Origin: Sulfuriferula nivalis
GTDB lineage: Bacteria; Pseudomonadota; Gammaproteobacteria; Burkholderiales; Sulfuriferulaceae
DNA length: 64,000 nucleotides
NCBI RefSeq assembly: GCF_009937995.1
Contig: NZ_AP021881.1
Coordinates: forward strand, 1,922,001 to 1,986,000
Direction: 5' to 3'
Positions 27,844 through 36,520 of the stretch are shown here, in pieces. Made by a program: the position numbers and the translations under genes. Position 1 is the first letter of the stretch. Every line of letters starts with the position of its first letter. The notes under the pieces are model-generated. The model did no database searches. It was not told the origin of the DNA and saw only the letters and a list, made by a program, of their open reading frames with translations.

Positions 27844-28757
27844 TTGACAGCCCCCACACCCATCCCCGCGCACTTCGAGCACAATCACCAGCGACTGCTG
27901 AATTGCCTCAAGCTCAGAGGCATGCAGCCTAAAACCATCGCCTTGTATTCACACGGCGTACGGCGCGCAGCGGTGTATTTTAATGACCAGATAGACGCGC
28001 TCACCAAGCCACAATTAACCGACTATTTTGTTCGCATCCTGGATACCCATTCATGGAGTACGCTCAAACATGATCTGTATGGACTGAAGTTCTATTATGC
28101 CCATGTACTCAGCCAACCCTGGCCAGGTGCGGATCTGGTTAAACCACCCAAGTCATATAGCCTGCCCGACATCATTACCGTCGCCCAGGCACAACAAATC
28201 TTCATGGCCACCCGCGTATTGAGCTACCGCGTATTCTTCTTCACCCTCTACAGCCTGGGCTTACGATTAGGCGAAGGCTTACGCTTGCAGGTAGGGGATA
28301 TCGATGCGGATCGGATGCGGGTGCAAGTACGCAACGCCAAAGGCAACCGTGATCGATTGGTGCCGTTATCAGAGAACACCTTGCAGGTATTGCGCCGTTT
28401 CTGGCTCACCCATCGCAACCCAAGCTTGCTCTTTCCTAATCGACACGGCGGTCTTGCCAAATCGCACTTGGCACGCACCCCGCTGGATCGTGGTGGTATC
28501 CAGACCACCTTGGGTCAAGTGACCCGTGACTGTGGCTTAAAAAAAGAATTACACCACACAGCCTGCGCCACAGCTATGCCACCCACCTGATAGAAGCTGG
28601 CATCGATTTACTCGAAATTCAGCAGATACTCGGACACCAGTCCATCCTCACCACCATCCGCTACACCCACCTCACCGAACAACGCCATCAGAGCGCACAC
28701 ACTCGCCTTAATCAATTAATGGAGAAATTCCACATTCATTGGGGCAAAGTCAAATGA
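27844..28757 (+). pseudogene. Tyrosine recombinase of the IS91-type element, frameshifted at an A7 run
   Basis: The first frame starts at a TTG (27844) behind GAGGAG and runs to 28590; the natural C-terminus is in the -1 frame from the seven-A run at 28539-28545 to the TGA at 28755-28757. Read across the shift, the protein has about 304 residues: an SAM-like N-terminal core-binding domain (about 10-95) and a catalytic domain with R in LGLRLGEGLRL, then [15 protein letters not shown] and [14 protein letters not shown], giving the R...HxxR...H/Y set. Without the shift the HxxR, H and Y residues are lost. Either programmed -1 slippage on A AAA AAA or a homopolymer mutation explains this. The gene's true end overlaps the transposase ATG (ATGA), which supports the joined reading. 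Confidence 0.8.
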
Positions 28758-29869
28758 TCAGACTGGCGCACATCGTAGCAACCTACGCAGCTAAACTGCT
28801 TGCACAACACGGTCATCACCTATTGCCCAGCCAGCAAGCTGCCTTAACCGCCTTTCAAACCTGCCGTAGCCAGATGAGCCCGAGGATGCAACTTGCCTGT
28901 GATGATTGTCAAACACCCAGCTACCTGCCACATTCCTGCGGTCATCGGCATTGCCCGCATTGCCAGGCGCACGAATCACAGCGCTGGATAGACCAGCAAT
29001 TACACAAATCCATCCCCGCCAACTACTTCATGCTCACCTTCACCGTGCCCGCCCAGTTGCGCACACTGGCCTGGCAACATCAGCGCGTCATGTATGACTT
29101 GATCACACGCTGCGCGTGGGAAACAGTCAACACCTTCAGCCAAAACGACAACAAGCTGCGCGGCAGCGCAGGGGCGGTGACTGTACTGCATACCCATAAC
29201 CGCCGACTGGACTATCACCCCCATGTGCATCTCGTCATGCCCGCTGTCGCCTTTAACCCCAAACAGCGACGCATGCGTCATAAACACGGCAACTACCTGT
29301 TTAACCACAAAGCCCTGGCCAAAGTATTTCGTGCCAAATTACTGGCAGGCATCAGACAAGCAGGACTCACCCTGCCAAACGATTACCCGACCGATTGGGT
29401 GGTGGATTGCAAAGCCGTCGGCACTGGACAGCACGCTCTGATCTACCTTGGGCGCTATCTGTATCGGGGGGTGATACAGGAGAAAGACATCCTCTCCGAC
29501 CGGCATGGTCAGGTCACCTTCCGTTACCGGAACAGCCAAACCAAACAAATGGAAACCCGTACCTTGAGTGGTGTAGCCTTCCTGCGACTGATACTGCAAC
29601 ACATTCTGCCCAAAGGCTACCGCCGCGCCCGCAACTTTGGCTACCTGCATCCCAATAGCAAACTACTCACCCAGCTACAGCTGACCCACCTATGGCGACG
29701 GAACAATCCGCCGCCAGCGCAACCCAGACCAGCGATACGTTGCCAATGTTGCGGTGGGGTGATGAAGATAGTGCGCACACGTATCAAAGCGATACCGCTA
29801 GCCACATCAGCCCCATCTATAAAACGGGAACACAGAGCAGATGACACAGGGTGGGAGACCATGCGCTAA
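28754..29869 (+). CDS. IS91/IS801-family rolling-circle transposase
   Basis: 371 residues from the ATG at 28754 (a TTG five codons earlier is in frame). An N-terminal zinc-binding region has CDDCQ and [10 protein letters not shown]; the HUH metal-binding motif is [10 protein letters not shown]; the nicking tyrosines are in [10 protein letters not shown]. The C-terminal part has a second CQCCGG pair. The enzyme cuts one strand and moves the element by rolling-circle replication. It is translationally coupled to the recombinase. Length and motifs look intact, so the element may still be mobile. Confidence 0.92.
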   Translation: MIRLAHIVATYAAKLLAQHGHHLLPSQQAALTAFQTCRSQMSPRMQLACDDCQTPSYLPHSCGHRHCPHCQAHESQRWIDQQLHKSIPANYFMLTFTVPAQLRTLAWQHQRVMYDLITRCAWETVNTFSQNDNKLRGSAGAVTVLHTHNRRLDYHPHVHLVMPAVAFNPKQRRMRHKHGNYLFNHKALAKVFRAKLLAGIRQAGLTLPNDYPTDWVVDCKAVGTGQHALIYLGRYLYRGVIQEKDILSDRHGQVTFRYRNSQTKQMETRTLSGVAFLRLILQHILPKGYRRARNFGYLHPNSKLLTQLQLTHLWRRNNPPPAQPRPAIRCQCCGGVMKIVRTRIKAIPLATSAPSIKREHRADDTGWETMR

Positions 29870-30178
29870 ACCAGCCCACACCGCCCACCTGCCAGACTAG
29901 GCAGGTATGGCCGTGCTCGCCCTGAAGAAGGCTGAAATTGGGTTAACATGCCCGAAAAGCCGACTAAAAACGGTGAGTTGAATAGAATAAGTTGCTGCAA
30001 TGGCAACGTGAAGGTCGTGAAATGGCGGGTGGGATGCGTAACGCGTCCAGTTATGCCAGCATAGTCAAAAAGATATTTCCATAAGCGCTCAAGCAACACC
30101 CGCCCCAGCCATGCCGGGCTTGTCCAACAAACGGTTCAGATTGTGGCTCGCTTCGCGATCACAATCTAACCTTATTCG
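29870..30178. other. Non-coding tail of the IS91-type element and attC-like site
   Basis: No gene is supported here. Contents in order: hairpin ACCTGCC/GGCAGGT at 29887-29906, about 200 bases without recognised signals that should include the origin end of the element, the CTTG tetranucleotide at 30119, and the attC-like structure that runs into the stop codon of the Mrr-type gene. Confidence 0.65.
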
Positions 30179-30184
30179 TTATAT
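30122..30184 (+). other. attC-like integron recombination site
   Basis: Order on the plus strand: GTCCAAC (30122-30128, fits RYYYAAC), GGTTCAGATTGTG (30133-30145), a TCGC-TTC-GCGA loop stem, CACAATCTAACC (30160-30171), GTTATAT (30178-30184, one mismatch to GTTRRRY). The long arms pair perfectly except for one extra C in the left arm, the bulged base that marks attC sites. The loop text resembles that of the aadA attC. On the minus strand the Mrr-type gene ends inside the outer box. No integron integrase or second site is seen. Confidence 0.6.
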
Positions 30185-31057
30185 TTCCTCAGAATCAAAA
30201 AAATCATTATCGATAACCTTTACTTCGTAATGGCTTTTAGTCTGCACACCAACGTTGAACTTATGCATCAGGTCAACAAGCTTAGAACCGTCCAATAAAA
30301 TTATTTTGTGGTGCGCATCTCTGGCTTTTACTTTTGCCTTTTCATCAAAAGTTGAAGTAGTCACAAAGATGCCCTTGTGGGTATCGCCACTCATAGCGCC
30401 GATAAAGTTGCGTATATCAGTTTCACGGACTTTATTTTCACTATAACGCTTAGCTTGAATATATATCCTCTCAAGCCCAAGCTGATCTTCGTTAATAATG
30501 CCATCGATCCCACCATCGCCTGACTTGGCCGTTTCTATAAAGTCGCCGTATCCCATTTTTTTAAGAAGAATCAAAATTATCTTTTCAAATGCATACGGAT
30601 CAACCTCTTTAAGCTTAGCAAGCAGTTCATCTTTTACTTCCCGCTCAATCTGCTCAAATCCAGAATCAATCAAATCCTGTGGGCTTGCGTTCGCTACGAT
30701 TGTTGTTTCTGGTGCAGACTTGCTTTCGGGCTCATAAAAGGTAATGACATTTGATTGAATCTCATTGAGTGATACATTTTCTGATTTGGCAGATTTCCCT
30801 TTCTCTGTGATCTGAACGTAGCCTCGTTGTGGATAGTGAACTAATCCGCCTTTCTTAAGATAGGACTTTCCCCAAGCAATACGATTTTCAATTAAACGAT
30901 CCCCACTTTTAGTAGTTTGCTCCAGCATCTCCTGAGGCAGGTTCGAATAAAACTGATCCACTACAAGCCGAACTAAATCTCTACCTTTGATGATTTCACC
31001 ATCTTTAAGCACTTCCAATATTGGAAGGAAGGTTTCATTAAACTTTGGCAATTCCAT
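30179..31057 (-). CDS. Mrr-type restriction endonuclease
   Basis: 292 residues. The N-terminal 90 residues form the Mrr_N winged-helix DNA-binding part (LPKFNETFLPILEVLKDGEII, GKSYLKKGGLVHYPQRGYVQIT). The C-terminal catalytic domain, about 145-280, has the PD-(D/E)xK variant GDGGIDGII...IYIQAKRY, that is D-x(n)-QAK, plus FVTTSTFDEKAK and IILLDGSKLVDLM. Mrr enzymes are type IV systems that cut foreign methylated DNA. The gene is solitary, AT-richer than its neighbours, flanked by an IS91-type element and an attC-like site, and so probably acquired. No methylase is adjacent. Confidence 0.92.
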   Translation of the reverse strand: MELPKFNETFLPILEVLKDGEIIKGRDLVRLVVDQFYSNLPQEMLEQTTKSGDRLIENRIAWGKSYLKKGGLVHYPQRGYVQITEKGKSAKSENVSLNEIQSNVITFYEPESKSAPETTIVANASPQDLIDSGFEQIEREVKDELLAKLKEVDPYAFEKIILILLKKMGYGDFIETAKSGDGGIDGIINEDQLGLERIYIQAKRYSENKVRETDIRNFIGAMSGDTHKGIFVTTSTFDEKAKVKARDAHHKIILLDGSKLVDLMHKFNVGVQTKSHYEVKVIDNDFFDSEEI

Positions 31058-31144
31058 TTATTTTCCGATGAGGTATGAAGTATTCAAGCATTTCAGCGAG
31101 ATAATCGCCAGAATGGAAGGAGGCAAGCCATTAACCATGCTCAA

Positions 31145-31849
31145 CTAATCCGCTAAAGTCGCCAAAACCTGCTGAAACAAAGCCGCCTTAACCGCCTCAG
31201 GCGCTTTATTGATAGCCCCTATCCAGATCGGAAATATCGTCGCTTCTTCACGATATTCATGCTTAGATAAATAACCCGCCAAAATCGCCAGCAAGGGTGA
31301 AACACTGGTTGACGTAGCATCATCCTCATCAAAACTCAGTTCTATCATAATCGACTGATTGAGAATTTCGTTATGCTCTTGCATCATTGCGGCAGTTGGA
31401 TCGATGCCCATCGCGTTCGGCGGAGTGCGTATCGCTTTGGCAAGTATGTCGTGCTCAACGGCGAAGTGTTTGCGCAAGCCTTCGATAAACGCCCGCATGA
31501 TGGCATGGGCTTCGACCAGATGATTCTGGTCAGTCAGGTGTATCACTTGCGAGAACATGGCATCCAGCCGTTTATGGTCGCGTTTAAGCGAGTCAAACAC
31601 GTCCACCGGCGCCACATCTTCGGCGCGGTGGATGACGGTCAGCCAATGTCCCGCATCGGTACGGCTAATTTCCCAGCGTAAGTTATTACGCAACTGCAAA
31701 TTCAGGCTGTGCAGGGTAATCGCGGGATCTTCGGCGAACAATACGGTGGCGGTTTCGCCACGTGTCATGTCTTTAATTTCGTAGAACACCGCCGTTTGTA
31801 AATGGCTGGGCGCGGTTGCGGTCAAGTCACAATATTGCTCACTCATCAT
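31145..31849 (-). CDS. Hemerythrin-domain protein with N-terminal DUF2249-like part
   Basis: 234 residues. The first 75 or so (FYEIKDMTRGETATVLFAEDPAITLHSLNLQ...GHWLTVIHR) resemble the TusA-like DUF2249 domain. The rest is a hemerythrin HHE four-helix bundle: DHKRLDAMF, KHFAVEHDIL, EHNEIL and SKHEYREEATIFP supply the usual di-iron histidines and carboxylates. It probably binds oxygen or nitric oxide, or serves as an iron/redox sensor. It is the last gene of the tight operon 35385-31145, overlapping the large unknown gene by one base. Confidence 0.85.
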   Translation of the reverse strand: MMSEQYCDLTATAPSHLQTAVFYEIKDMTRGETATVLFAEDPAITLHSLNLQLRNNLRWEISRTDAGHWLTVIHRAEDVAPVDVFDSLKRDHKRLDAMFSQVIHLTDQNHLVEAHAIMRAFIEGLRKHFAVEHDILAKAIRTPPNAMGIDPTAAMMQEHNEILNQSIMIELSFDEDDATSTSVSPLLAILAGYLSKHEYREEATIFPIWIGAINKAPEAVKAALFQQVLATLAD

Positions 31850-33765
31850 TAAAACCCAAACATATGATCCATACAGAACGCGCTATCACCATTCACCATG
31901 CCGTGATAACCAAATAAACGACAAGTCACATCGCGAATAATAATGTAAGCACCATCGCCCGCACGTTGCCGCGTTGCTGTATCAAACACTTCGCTATAAC
32001 GCCAATGCAAAGAGCCACTGCAAGGAATAGAGATTTTGGTTTGTGCGATTTGTTCACCCATGCGGTTGAACAGGATCAAGTGCGTGTCAGATTGTGCATG
32101 CCAAGGCGTAGAAGCTGGATAAATCAGATGGCAGAAACTATCCAGCGGCGCATCTCCCAAACGCAGGAACAAACGTGTGCTCAAGCCAGGCGCTGCACCC
32201 ACATAAGACTGCGGCTCATTTTTATAGGTCATCACAGTATTAAACACATGACCGCCAAAGCTGGTTTCAGCGATATGGCCACTGCTACGCTGGGTATAGC
32301 GGAACAAGCCATGTAACCAGCCATCCGCCCCGCCACCTTGCGCGAAATCATAGACCAGCTCGACGTGACCAGAACCACTAGTCAACTTCGCCGCTTGCTC
32401 AGCCAAAATCGCATTCATATCCACCGCGACACTGTCACTGCGCTGCAAGCAGCCAAATGCATGACGCGCCACTTCCACACCAGTCGCATCGTAGAATATC
32501 GCCGCAATCGGCAAATCCACTTGCGCGGTAGACATGGGGTTAGGCTGCATCGTGCTTTGAAATTGTGCAACCGGCAATATAGGCGCAGGCAGGATATAGG
32601 ATTTACCTAATTGCTGAGTCAGATTCGGAATATTCGGGTCGATGACTAAATCGTTACGTTCAACGTTCACATGCGCCATACGGCTGCGGCCATTCTTCAC
32701 ATGGACTTCATAACGTGGACGCACAAAATAGCGCCCTGCCTGTACTTCCAGTTGCTGCGGCCAACGCACTTCAGGGAACAAGTCCGCCACATTCAGCGCG
32801 TAGCAGGCAAAAGGCGGAATGGCTGTCGGCACATAACGCACCTCATCTGAACCCATCAAATTGATCCCCACCGCATTGGCTGGAATAGGCACGGGATGGC
32901 TGTTTTGTACCCACATCACCACGGTTTCATCGTCTTTCGGTGCAGGCAGGCCTGCAAACAAATCCGATGGCCATGCATTCGCATCATGCGTACATGACAA
33001 CACCGTGTCATCATCGCCATACACATCCAGCGCATATTTAACGATGTCGTGCCGCGCCACGCCCAGCACATGGATAAACAACGATGCAGTAAAATCGCCC
33101 AGACCAAAACGTGCACGGACTTCCTGACTGTCAATGATCAGACTCGCGCCTGCAGCAGGAATCTGATCCTGCCACTGCGCCAATATCACACCCGACTGGT
33201 CAAACAGACAATACCAGACCCGCGGCACAGCAGGTGCGCCCAGACCAGACCAATAATCCGCCGTAATAATACGCGTATGCTGACCAGGCGCATCACGTAA
33301 AAAACCGAAGTTCGTGGCAAAGTTCAACGGATCCAAATAGCGATTAGCATTAGTCAACATTGCTGCAGGCAAGCGCAATTCATCCAGACTCAGCAAAGTC
33401 ACGCCTGCTGGAACAAGATGGCGGATATGATCCATTAATCTGCCCGCATCAAACGCCGTCACCAGCACAGTGCTTGCGCCAGAGGATGACAACGCTGTCA
33501 CAGGCTGTACACTATGACCCAGTACCACCTTGCCCAGATCCTCTACCCGCTGCACATATACGGATGCAATGTCCAAACTATCCAGCGGATAAAACTCATG
33601 CAAGCCTTCGGCCATGCCGTGAGGATCGTAAATAGCGACTTTGCCCACTGCACGTAATCGCGCATACAAGTCTGCTGCTTTCGCCACTGTAAGTGGATGA
33701 CCCAGCGCTTTGAAAAAACTATTGCCGCCCTTGGCGTTGCTAAACGTTTCTATTTTTAACGACAT
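31849..33765 (-). CDS. Conserved-looking 638-residue protein of unknown function
   Basis: I do not recognise this protein. The N-terminal 130 residues alternate helix and strand like a Rossmann-type domain (VAKAADLYARLRAVGKVAIYD, then SGASTVLVTAFDAGRLMDHI). From about 165 to the end it is rich in predicted beta strands with many W, Y and H residues and no low complexity; segments such as DYWSGLGAPAVPRVWYCLFD, FIHVLGVARHDIVKYALDVYGDD and SFGGHVFNTVMTYKNEPQSY look like structured, conserved motifs. No signal peptide or membrane helix is seen, so it is probably cytoplasmic. It sits between an ELM1-like gene (one base gap) and a hemerythrin gene (one base overlap), so it most likely works with them. 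Possible roles, in sugar or surface-polymer chemistry, are guesses. Confidence 0.8.
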   Translation of the reverse strand: MSLKIETFSNAKGGNSFFKALGHPLTVAKAADLYARLRAVGKVAIYDPHGMAEGLHEFYPLDSLDIASVYVQRVEDLGKVVLGHSVQPVTALSSSGASTVLVTAFDAGRLMDHIRHLVPAGVTLLSLDELRLPAAMLTNANRYLDPLNFATNFGFLRDAPGQHTRIITADYWSGLGAPAVPRVWYCLFDQSGVILAQWQDQIPAAGASLIIDSQEVRARFGLGDFTASLFIHVLGVARHDIVKYALDVYGDDDTVLSCTHDANAWPSDLFAGLPAPKDDETVVMWVQNSHPVPIPANAVGINLMGSDEVRYVPTAIPPFACYALNVADLFPEVRWPQQLEVQAGRYFVRPRYEVHVKNGRSRMAHVNVERNDLVIDPNIPNLTQQLGKSYILPAPILPVAQFQSTMQPNPMSTAQVDLPIAAIFYDATGVEVARHAFGCLQRSDSVAVDMNAILAEQAAKLTSGSGHVELVYDFAQGGGADGWLHGLFRYTQRSSGHIAETSFGGHVFNTVMTYKNEPQSYVGAAPGLSTRLFLRLGDAPLDSFCHLIYPASTPWHAQSDTHLILFNRMGEQIAQTKISIPCSGSLHWRYSEVFDTATRQRAGDGAYIIIRDVTCRLFGYHGMVNGDSAFCMDHMFGF

Positions 33766-33766
33766 A

Positions 33767-34717
33767 TCACCATCCTAATCTATGCTTAATTTCATCCGCC
33801 ACCCGCCGTGTTTCATCCAGCGGTTGATACTGCCAATGAGCTAACTCTCCCGTGAACGGACGCGTACAACCTCGCGCCTGCAAGCTACGGTGAAAGTCTT
33901 CAAATTTGTTAGTGCCACCGGTCAAGCCCGCCACATACACAGGCTTGCCAGTAAAACTCGCCTCCGATGCCATATTCACTGAATCTGCCGTGACCACCAG
34001 ATAATCAACCAGGGCTAAATATGCGTAATAGGGGTTTTCACTCACACCGTCCCATATTTTTGCGTCAGGTAAGCGTTGCCGCAACACTTCAACAACAGCA
34101 GCATCGGTACGCCGTGATGGCGTAATCAGTACCGTACCACCATGTTGTTGCTGCGACTGCTCCAGTTGATCCGCCAGATGCTCGGCAAAGCCGGCATCCA
34201 GCGTATATTTACGATTGCTGCCGCCCAGTAACACACCTATCAACGGCCGCGGCAAATTAGCATACTCGGCAGCAAACTTCTGTGACGCATCATCCAATCG
34301 CGCTTGCGTCACCCGATTCACCGCACCCAGCGTAGAAAATACATTTTCACCTTGCAAATCATCATGCTGTGGCGCGGCGATGATATCAAATTCACGCAGA
34401 CTCATTTGCGGATGTTGCACACGGATATTGACAGTACGCCCGCTACTGGCACGCTTGATCGCCACGGCCACCGCTGTATTCAAACGTCCCGTACCGATGA
34501 CCACATCTGGCCAGGGAGGCACAAAACTATCACTGCCCTCACCCAAAAAACGTAATGGTGACAGCCATAAATTCGGCGGCAAATACCGCCACGGCGCACT
34601 TGCAACAACGCGCTTTTTCACGCAGTCCAGACCCAGTGCCTCGGCCAAACCAAACGACTGGTTATCCATACCGACGATATCATTCGATAACACCCAAGCG
34701 ATGCGACGGGCACACAT
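33767..34717 (-). CDS. ELM1 / DUF1022 family protein (glycosyltransferase-like)
   Basis: 316 residues. It matches the bacterial 'mitochondrial fission ELM1' family: RIAWVLSNDIVGMDNQSFGLAEALG, VIGTGRLNTAVAVAIKR, PLIGVLLGGSNRKY and DYLVVTADSVNMASEASFTGKPVYV. The layout is that of a GT-B glycosyltransferase, with nucleotide-sugar-type residues in the VTADSVNMASEA segment, but bacterial members have no proven substrate. The start overlaps the oxygenase stop by one base (TGATG). Family assignment is sure, activity is inferred. Confidence 0.88.
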   Translation of the reverse strand: MCARRIAWVLSNDIVGMDNQSFGLAEALGLDCVKKRVVASAPWRYLPPNLWLSPLRFLGEGSDSFVPPWPDVVIGTGRLNTAVAVAIKRASSGRTVNIRVQHPQMSLREFDIIAAPQHDDLQGENVFSTLGAVNRVTQARLDDASQKFAAEYANLPRPLIGVLLGGSNRKYTLDAGFAEHLADQLEQSQQQHGGTVLITPSRRTDAAVVEVLRQRLPDAKIWDGVSENPYYAYLALVDYLVVTADSVNMASEASFTGKPVYVAGLTGGTNKFEDFHRSLQARGCTRPFTGELAHWQYQPLDETRRVADEIKHRLGW

Positions 34718-35385
34718 CAGCCGTTATATTCTTTGTTGCCAAATAATTTTTTGAAAAATGCAGACACACCATGACGCTTTTGCTCACGACGTTTGACTTG
34801 TTCATCCAGTACCCAATTCAATTGCAGTGCTTTACGCTCGCCTACAAATGGCTTGTGCCCATGCCAGGAATTATCACTGCGTTTAAATGCCAGCAATGTG
34901 CCTATGCTCGGCTCAACTTCAGCCACAAAATCATCCAGATCCTCGCCCGAACGCAACAAACGCAAACGCCCTGCTGATTCATGCCAAGTCTCATTGAAAT
35001 AAATCAGCATGGTAATGATTTTGGTTTTGCTGTCAGTATGAATACGACCATCAGTCTCATCAGTATGACCACGCACAGTTATCATGGTGGGACGACCAGT
35101 CAAATCCAGCTTGAATTTCTGCTCGACTGCATGACGAAATTCATCACCTTCGAGTTGCTGTATTAATTTGATAAATGCTGGGCCACAGTTCAGGGTATCC
35201 GCAGGAAAACTCCCTGCCTGTTTAATAGAGGGAAAATCACGCACGATATCCGCCAGCTTGTCCGTTTTAAGAAAGCCGGGCAACACCATGAATTCAAACG
35301 GATCTGAATTTAATTTAGTCGCACTGAATTTATCGATATCTATCATGTTTGCAGCTAATGTCGGTGTTTGCATAACGCTCATCAT
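34717..35385 (-). CDS. 2-oxoglutarate/Fe(II)-dependent oxygenase family protein
   Basis: 222 residues. The jelly-roll motif set is visible: the iron ligands HxD in GRIHTDSKTKI, the distal histidine in NSWHGHKPF, and the 2-oxoglutarate arginine in GERKALQLNW. Similar proteins hydroxylate proteins, sugars or small molecules; substrate unknown. It is the first gene of the operon that continues with the ELM1-like, unknown and hemerythrin genes, and is divergent from psd across 158 bases. Its C-terminus is basic (RREQKRHGVSAFFKKLFGNK). An alternative start lies four codons in (MQTPTL). Confidence 0.85.
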   Translation of the reverse strand: MMSVMQTPTLAANMIDIDKFSATKLNSDPFEFMVLPGFLKTDKLADIVRDFPSIKQAGSFPADTLNCGPAFIKLIQQLEGDEFRHAVEQKFKLDLTGRPTMITVRGHTDETDGRIHTDSKTKIITMLIYFNETWHESAGRLRLLRSGEDLDDFVAEVEPSIGTLLAFKRSDNSWHGHKPFVGERKALQLNWVLDEQVKRREQKRHGVSAFFKKLFGNKEYNG

Positions 35386-35543
35386 ATTTAGGACAAGTTA
35401 ATCTTAATTAGTCTAACCCTAAGTCTATCGTCTTTCAAGATAGATATAAAGTCAAAATCCAAAAAAGTAATTCAAAAGTGTCAAGGTGCAAAGCCAAGCG
35501 TAAATCGGTACAATTACGCAGTTAATGATCCTTACTGCTCAGC

Positions 35544-36395
35544 ATGTCCGATAAGCGCCACATCATCACTCAGCATTTACTTCCCAAACGTGCCATTACC
35601 GAATTCGGCTGGTACGTTGCCAATGCCAAAGCGGGACGCATTACCACCTCCATAATTCGCTGGTTTATCGGCAAATACAGCGTCAACATGGAGGAAGCAG
35701 TCAATCCTGACATCACCAGCTATGCCAGTTTTAACGAATTTTTCACACGTCCATTACAAGATGGCGCCCGGCCATTGGCGCAAGCCGATTTTGTCAGCCC
35801 TGTCGATGGCGCGATCAGCCAGTTAGGCAACATAGAACACGACCAGCTGTTGCAAGCCAAAGGGCACACCTACTCTACTCGTGCACTGGTTGGCGGCGAT
35901 GCCGAACTCGCCCTACAATTTGATCACGGCAGTTTTGCCACCATCTACCTTAGCCCCAAGGACTATCACCGTATCCACATGCCTTGCGATGGGCGCTTAA
36001 CACAAATGATCTATGTGCCGGGTGACCTATATTCGGTTAACCCTGCTACCGCACGCGGCGTACCAGGCTTATTCGCCCGTAACGAACGTGTCGTCTGTGT
36101 TTTTGATACGGCATACGGACCCATGGTACTCACTCTGGTAGGCGCTGCAATAGTGGGCAGCATGGAAACTGTATGGCACGGCACCGTCAACCCACCACGC
36201 ACCCGCAACGTGCGTACATGGCATTACCACGATCAAAACATCAACCTGAAAAAAGGCGAAGAAATGGGCCGTTTCCTGCTCGGCTCCACCGTTGTCATGT
36301 TGTTCACTAAAGATGCCATGCAATTCAATCCAGAATGGCACGCCGATCATACTGTACGCATGGGTGAAACGATGGGTAACCACCCGTCAATCTGA
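35544..36395 (+). CDS. psd: Phosphatidylserine decarboxylase proenzyme
   Basis: 283 residues, the prokaryotic type I length. Converts phosphatidylserine to phosphatidylethanolamine at the inner membrane. The self-cleavage motif LLGSTVVMLF near the C-terminus yields the pyruvoyl group from the serine. Other conserved parts: FNEFFTRPLQDGARP, VSPVDGAISQLG, YLSPKDYHRIHMPCDG. A TACAAT at 35509-35514 could be its -10 box, without a good -35. No strong ribosome site is visible before the ATG. Confidence 0.96.
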   Translation: MSDKRHIITQHLLPKRAITEFGWYVANAKAGRITTSIIRWFIGKYSVNMEEAVNPDITSYASFNEFFTRPLQDGARPLAQADFVSPVDGAISQLGNIEHDQLLQAKGHTYSTRALVGGDAELALQFDHGSFATIYLSPKDYHRIHMPCDGRLTQMIYVPGDLYSVNPATARGVPGLFARNERVVCVFDTAYGPMVLTLVGAAIVGSMETVWHGTVNPPRTRNVRTWHYHDQNINLKKGEEMGRFLLGSTVVMLFTKDAMQFNPEWHADHTVRMGETMGNHPSI

Positions 36396-36520
36396 CATAC
36401 ACCTAAACCAGATCCCAGATCAACCTGAAAGCATGTAAGACTTAATACCACGCTAATGACACACAAACTACTATTCATGTAGAATAAATCCGTTGCACAT
36501 TATAATAAAATGGGGGCGGA

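Larger units (their letters stand above)
27844..30118 (+). mobile_element. IS91-type element (recombinase + HUH transposase), ends approximate
   Basis: Two overlapping plus-strand genes, a tyrosine recombinase and an IS91/IS801-family transposase, form the coding core (27844-29869). The right end is placed at about 30118 because a CTTG tetranucleotide (30119-30122), one of the target forms known for IS91-type rolling-circle insertion, follows there; a 7-bp hairpin (29887-29906) sits between transposase and end. The left end is not seen; it lies between the composite repeat (27676) and 27844. IS91-type elements lack terminal inverted repeats and target duplications, so the borders remain uncertain. 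Confidence 0.7.

Noticed and set aside
29866-30099. 77-codon frame on the minus strand after the transposase
   Set aside because: Overlaps the transposase end and the element tail, has no ribosome site or recognisable fold.
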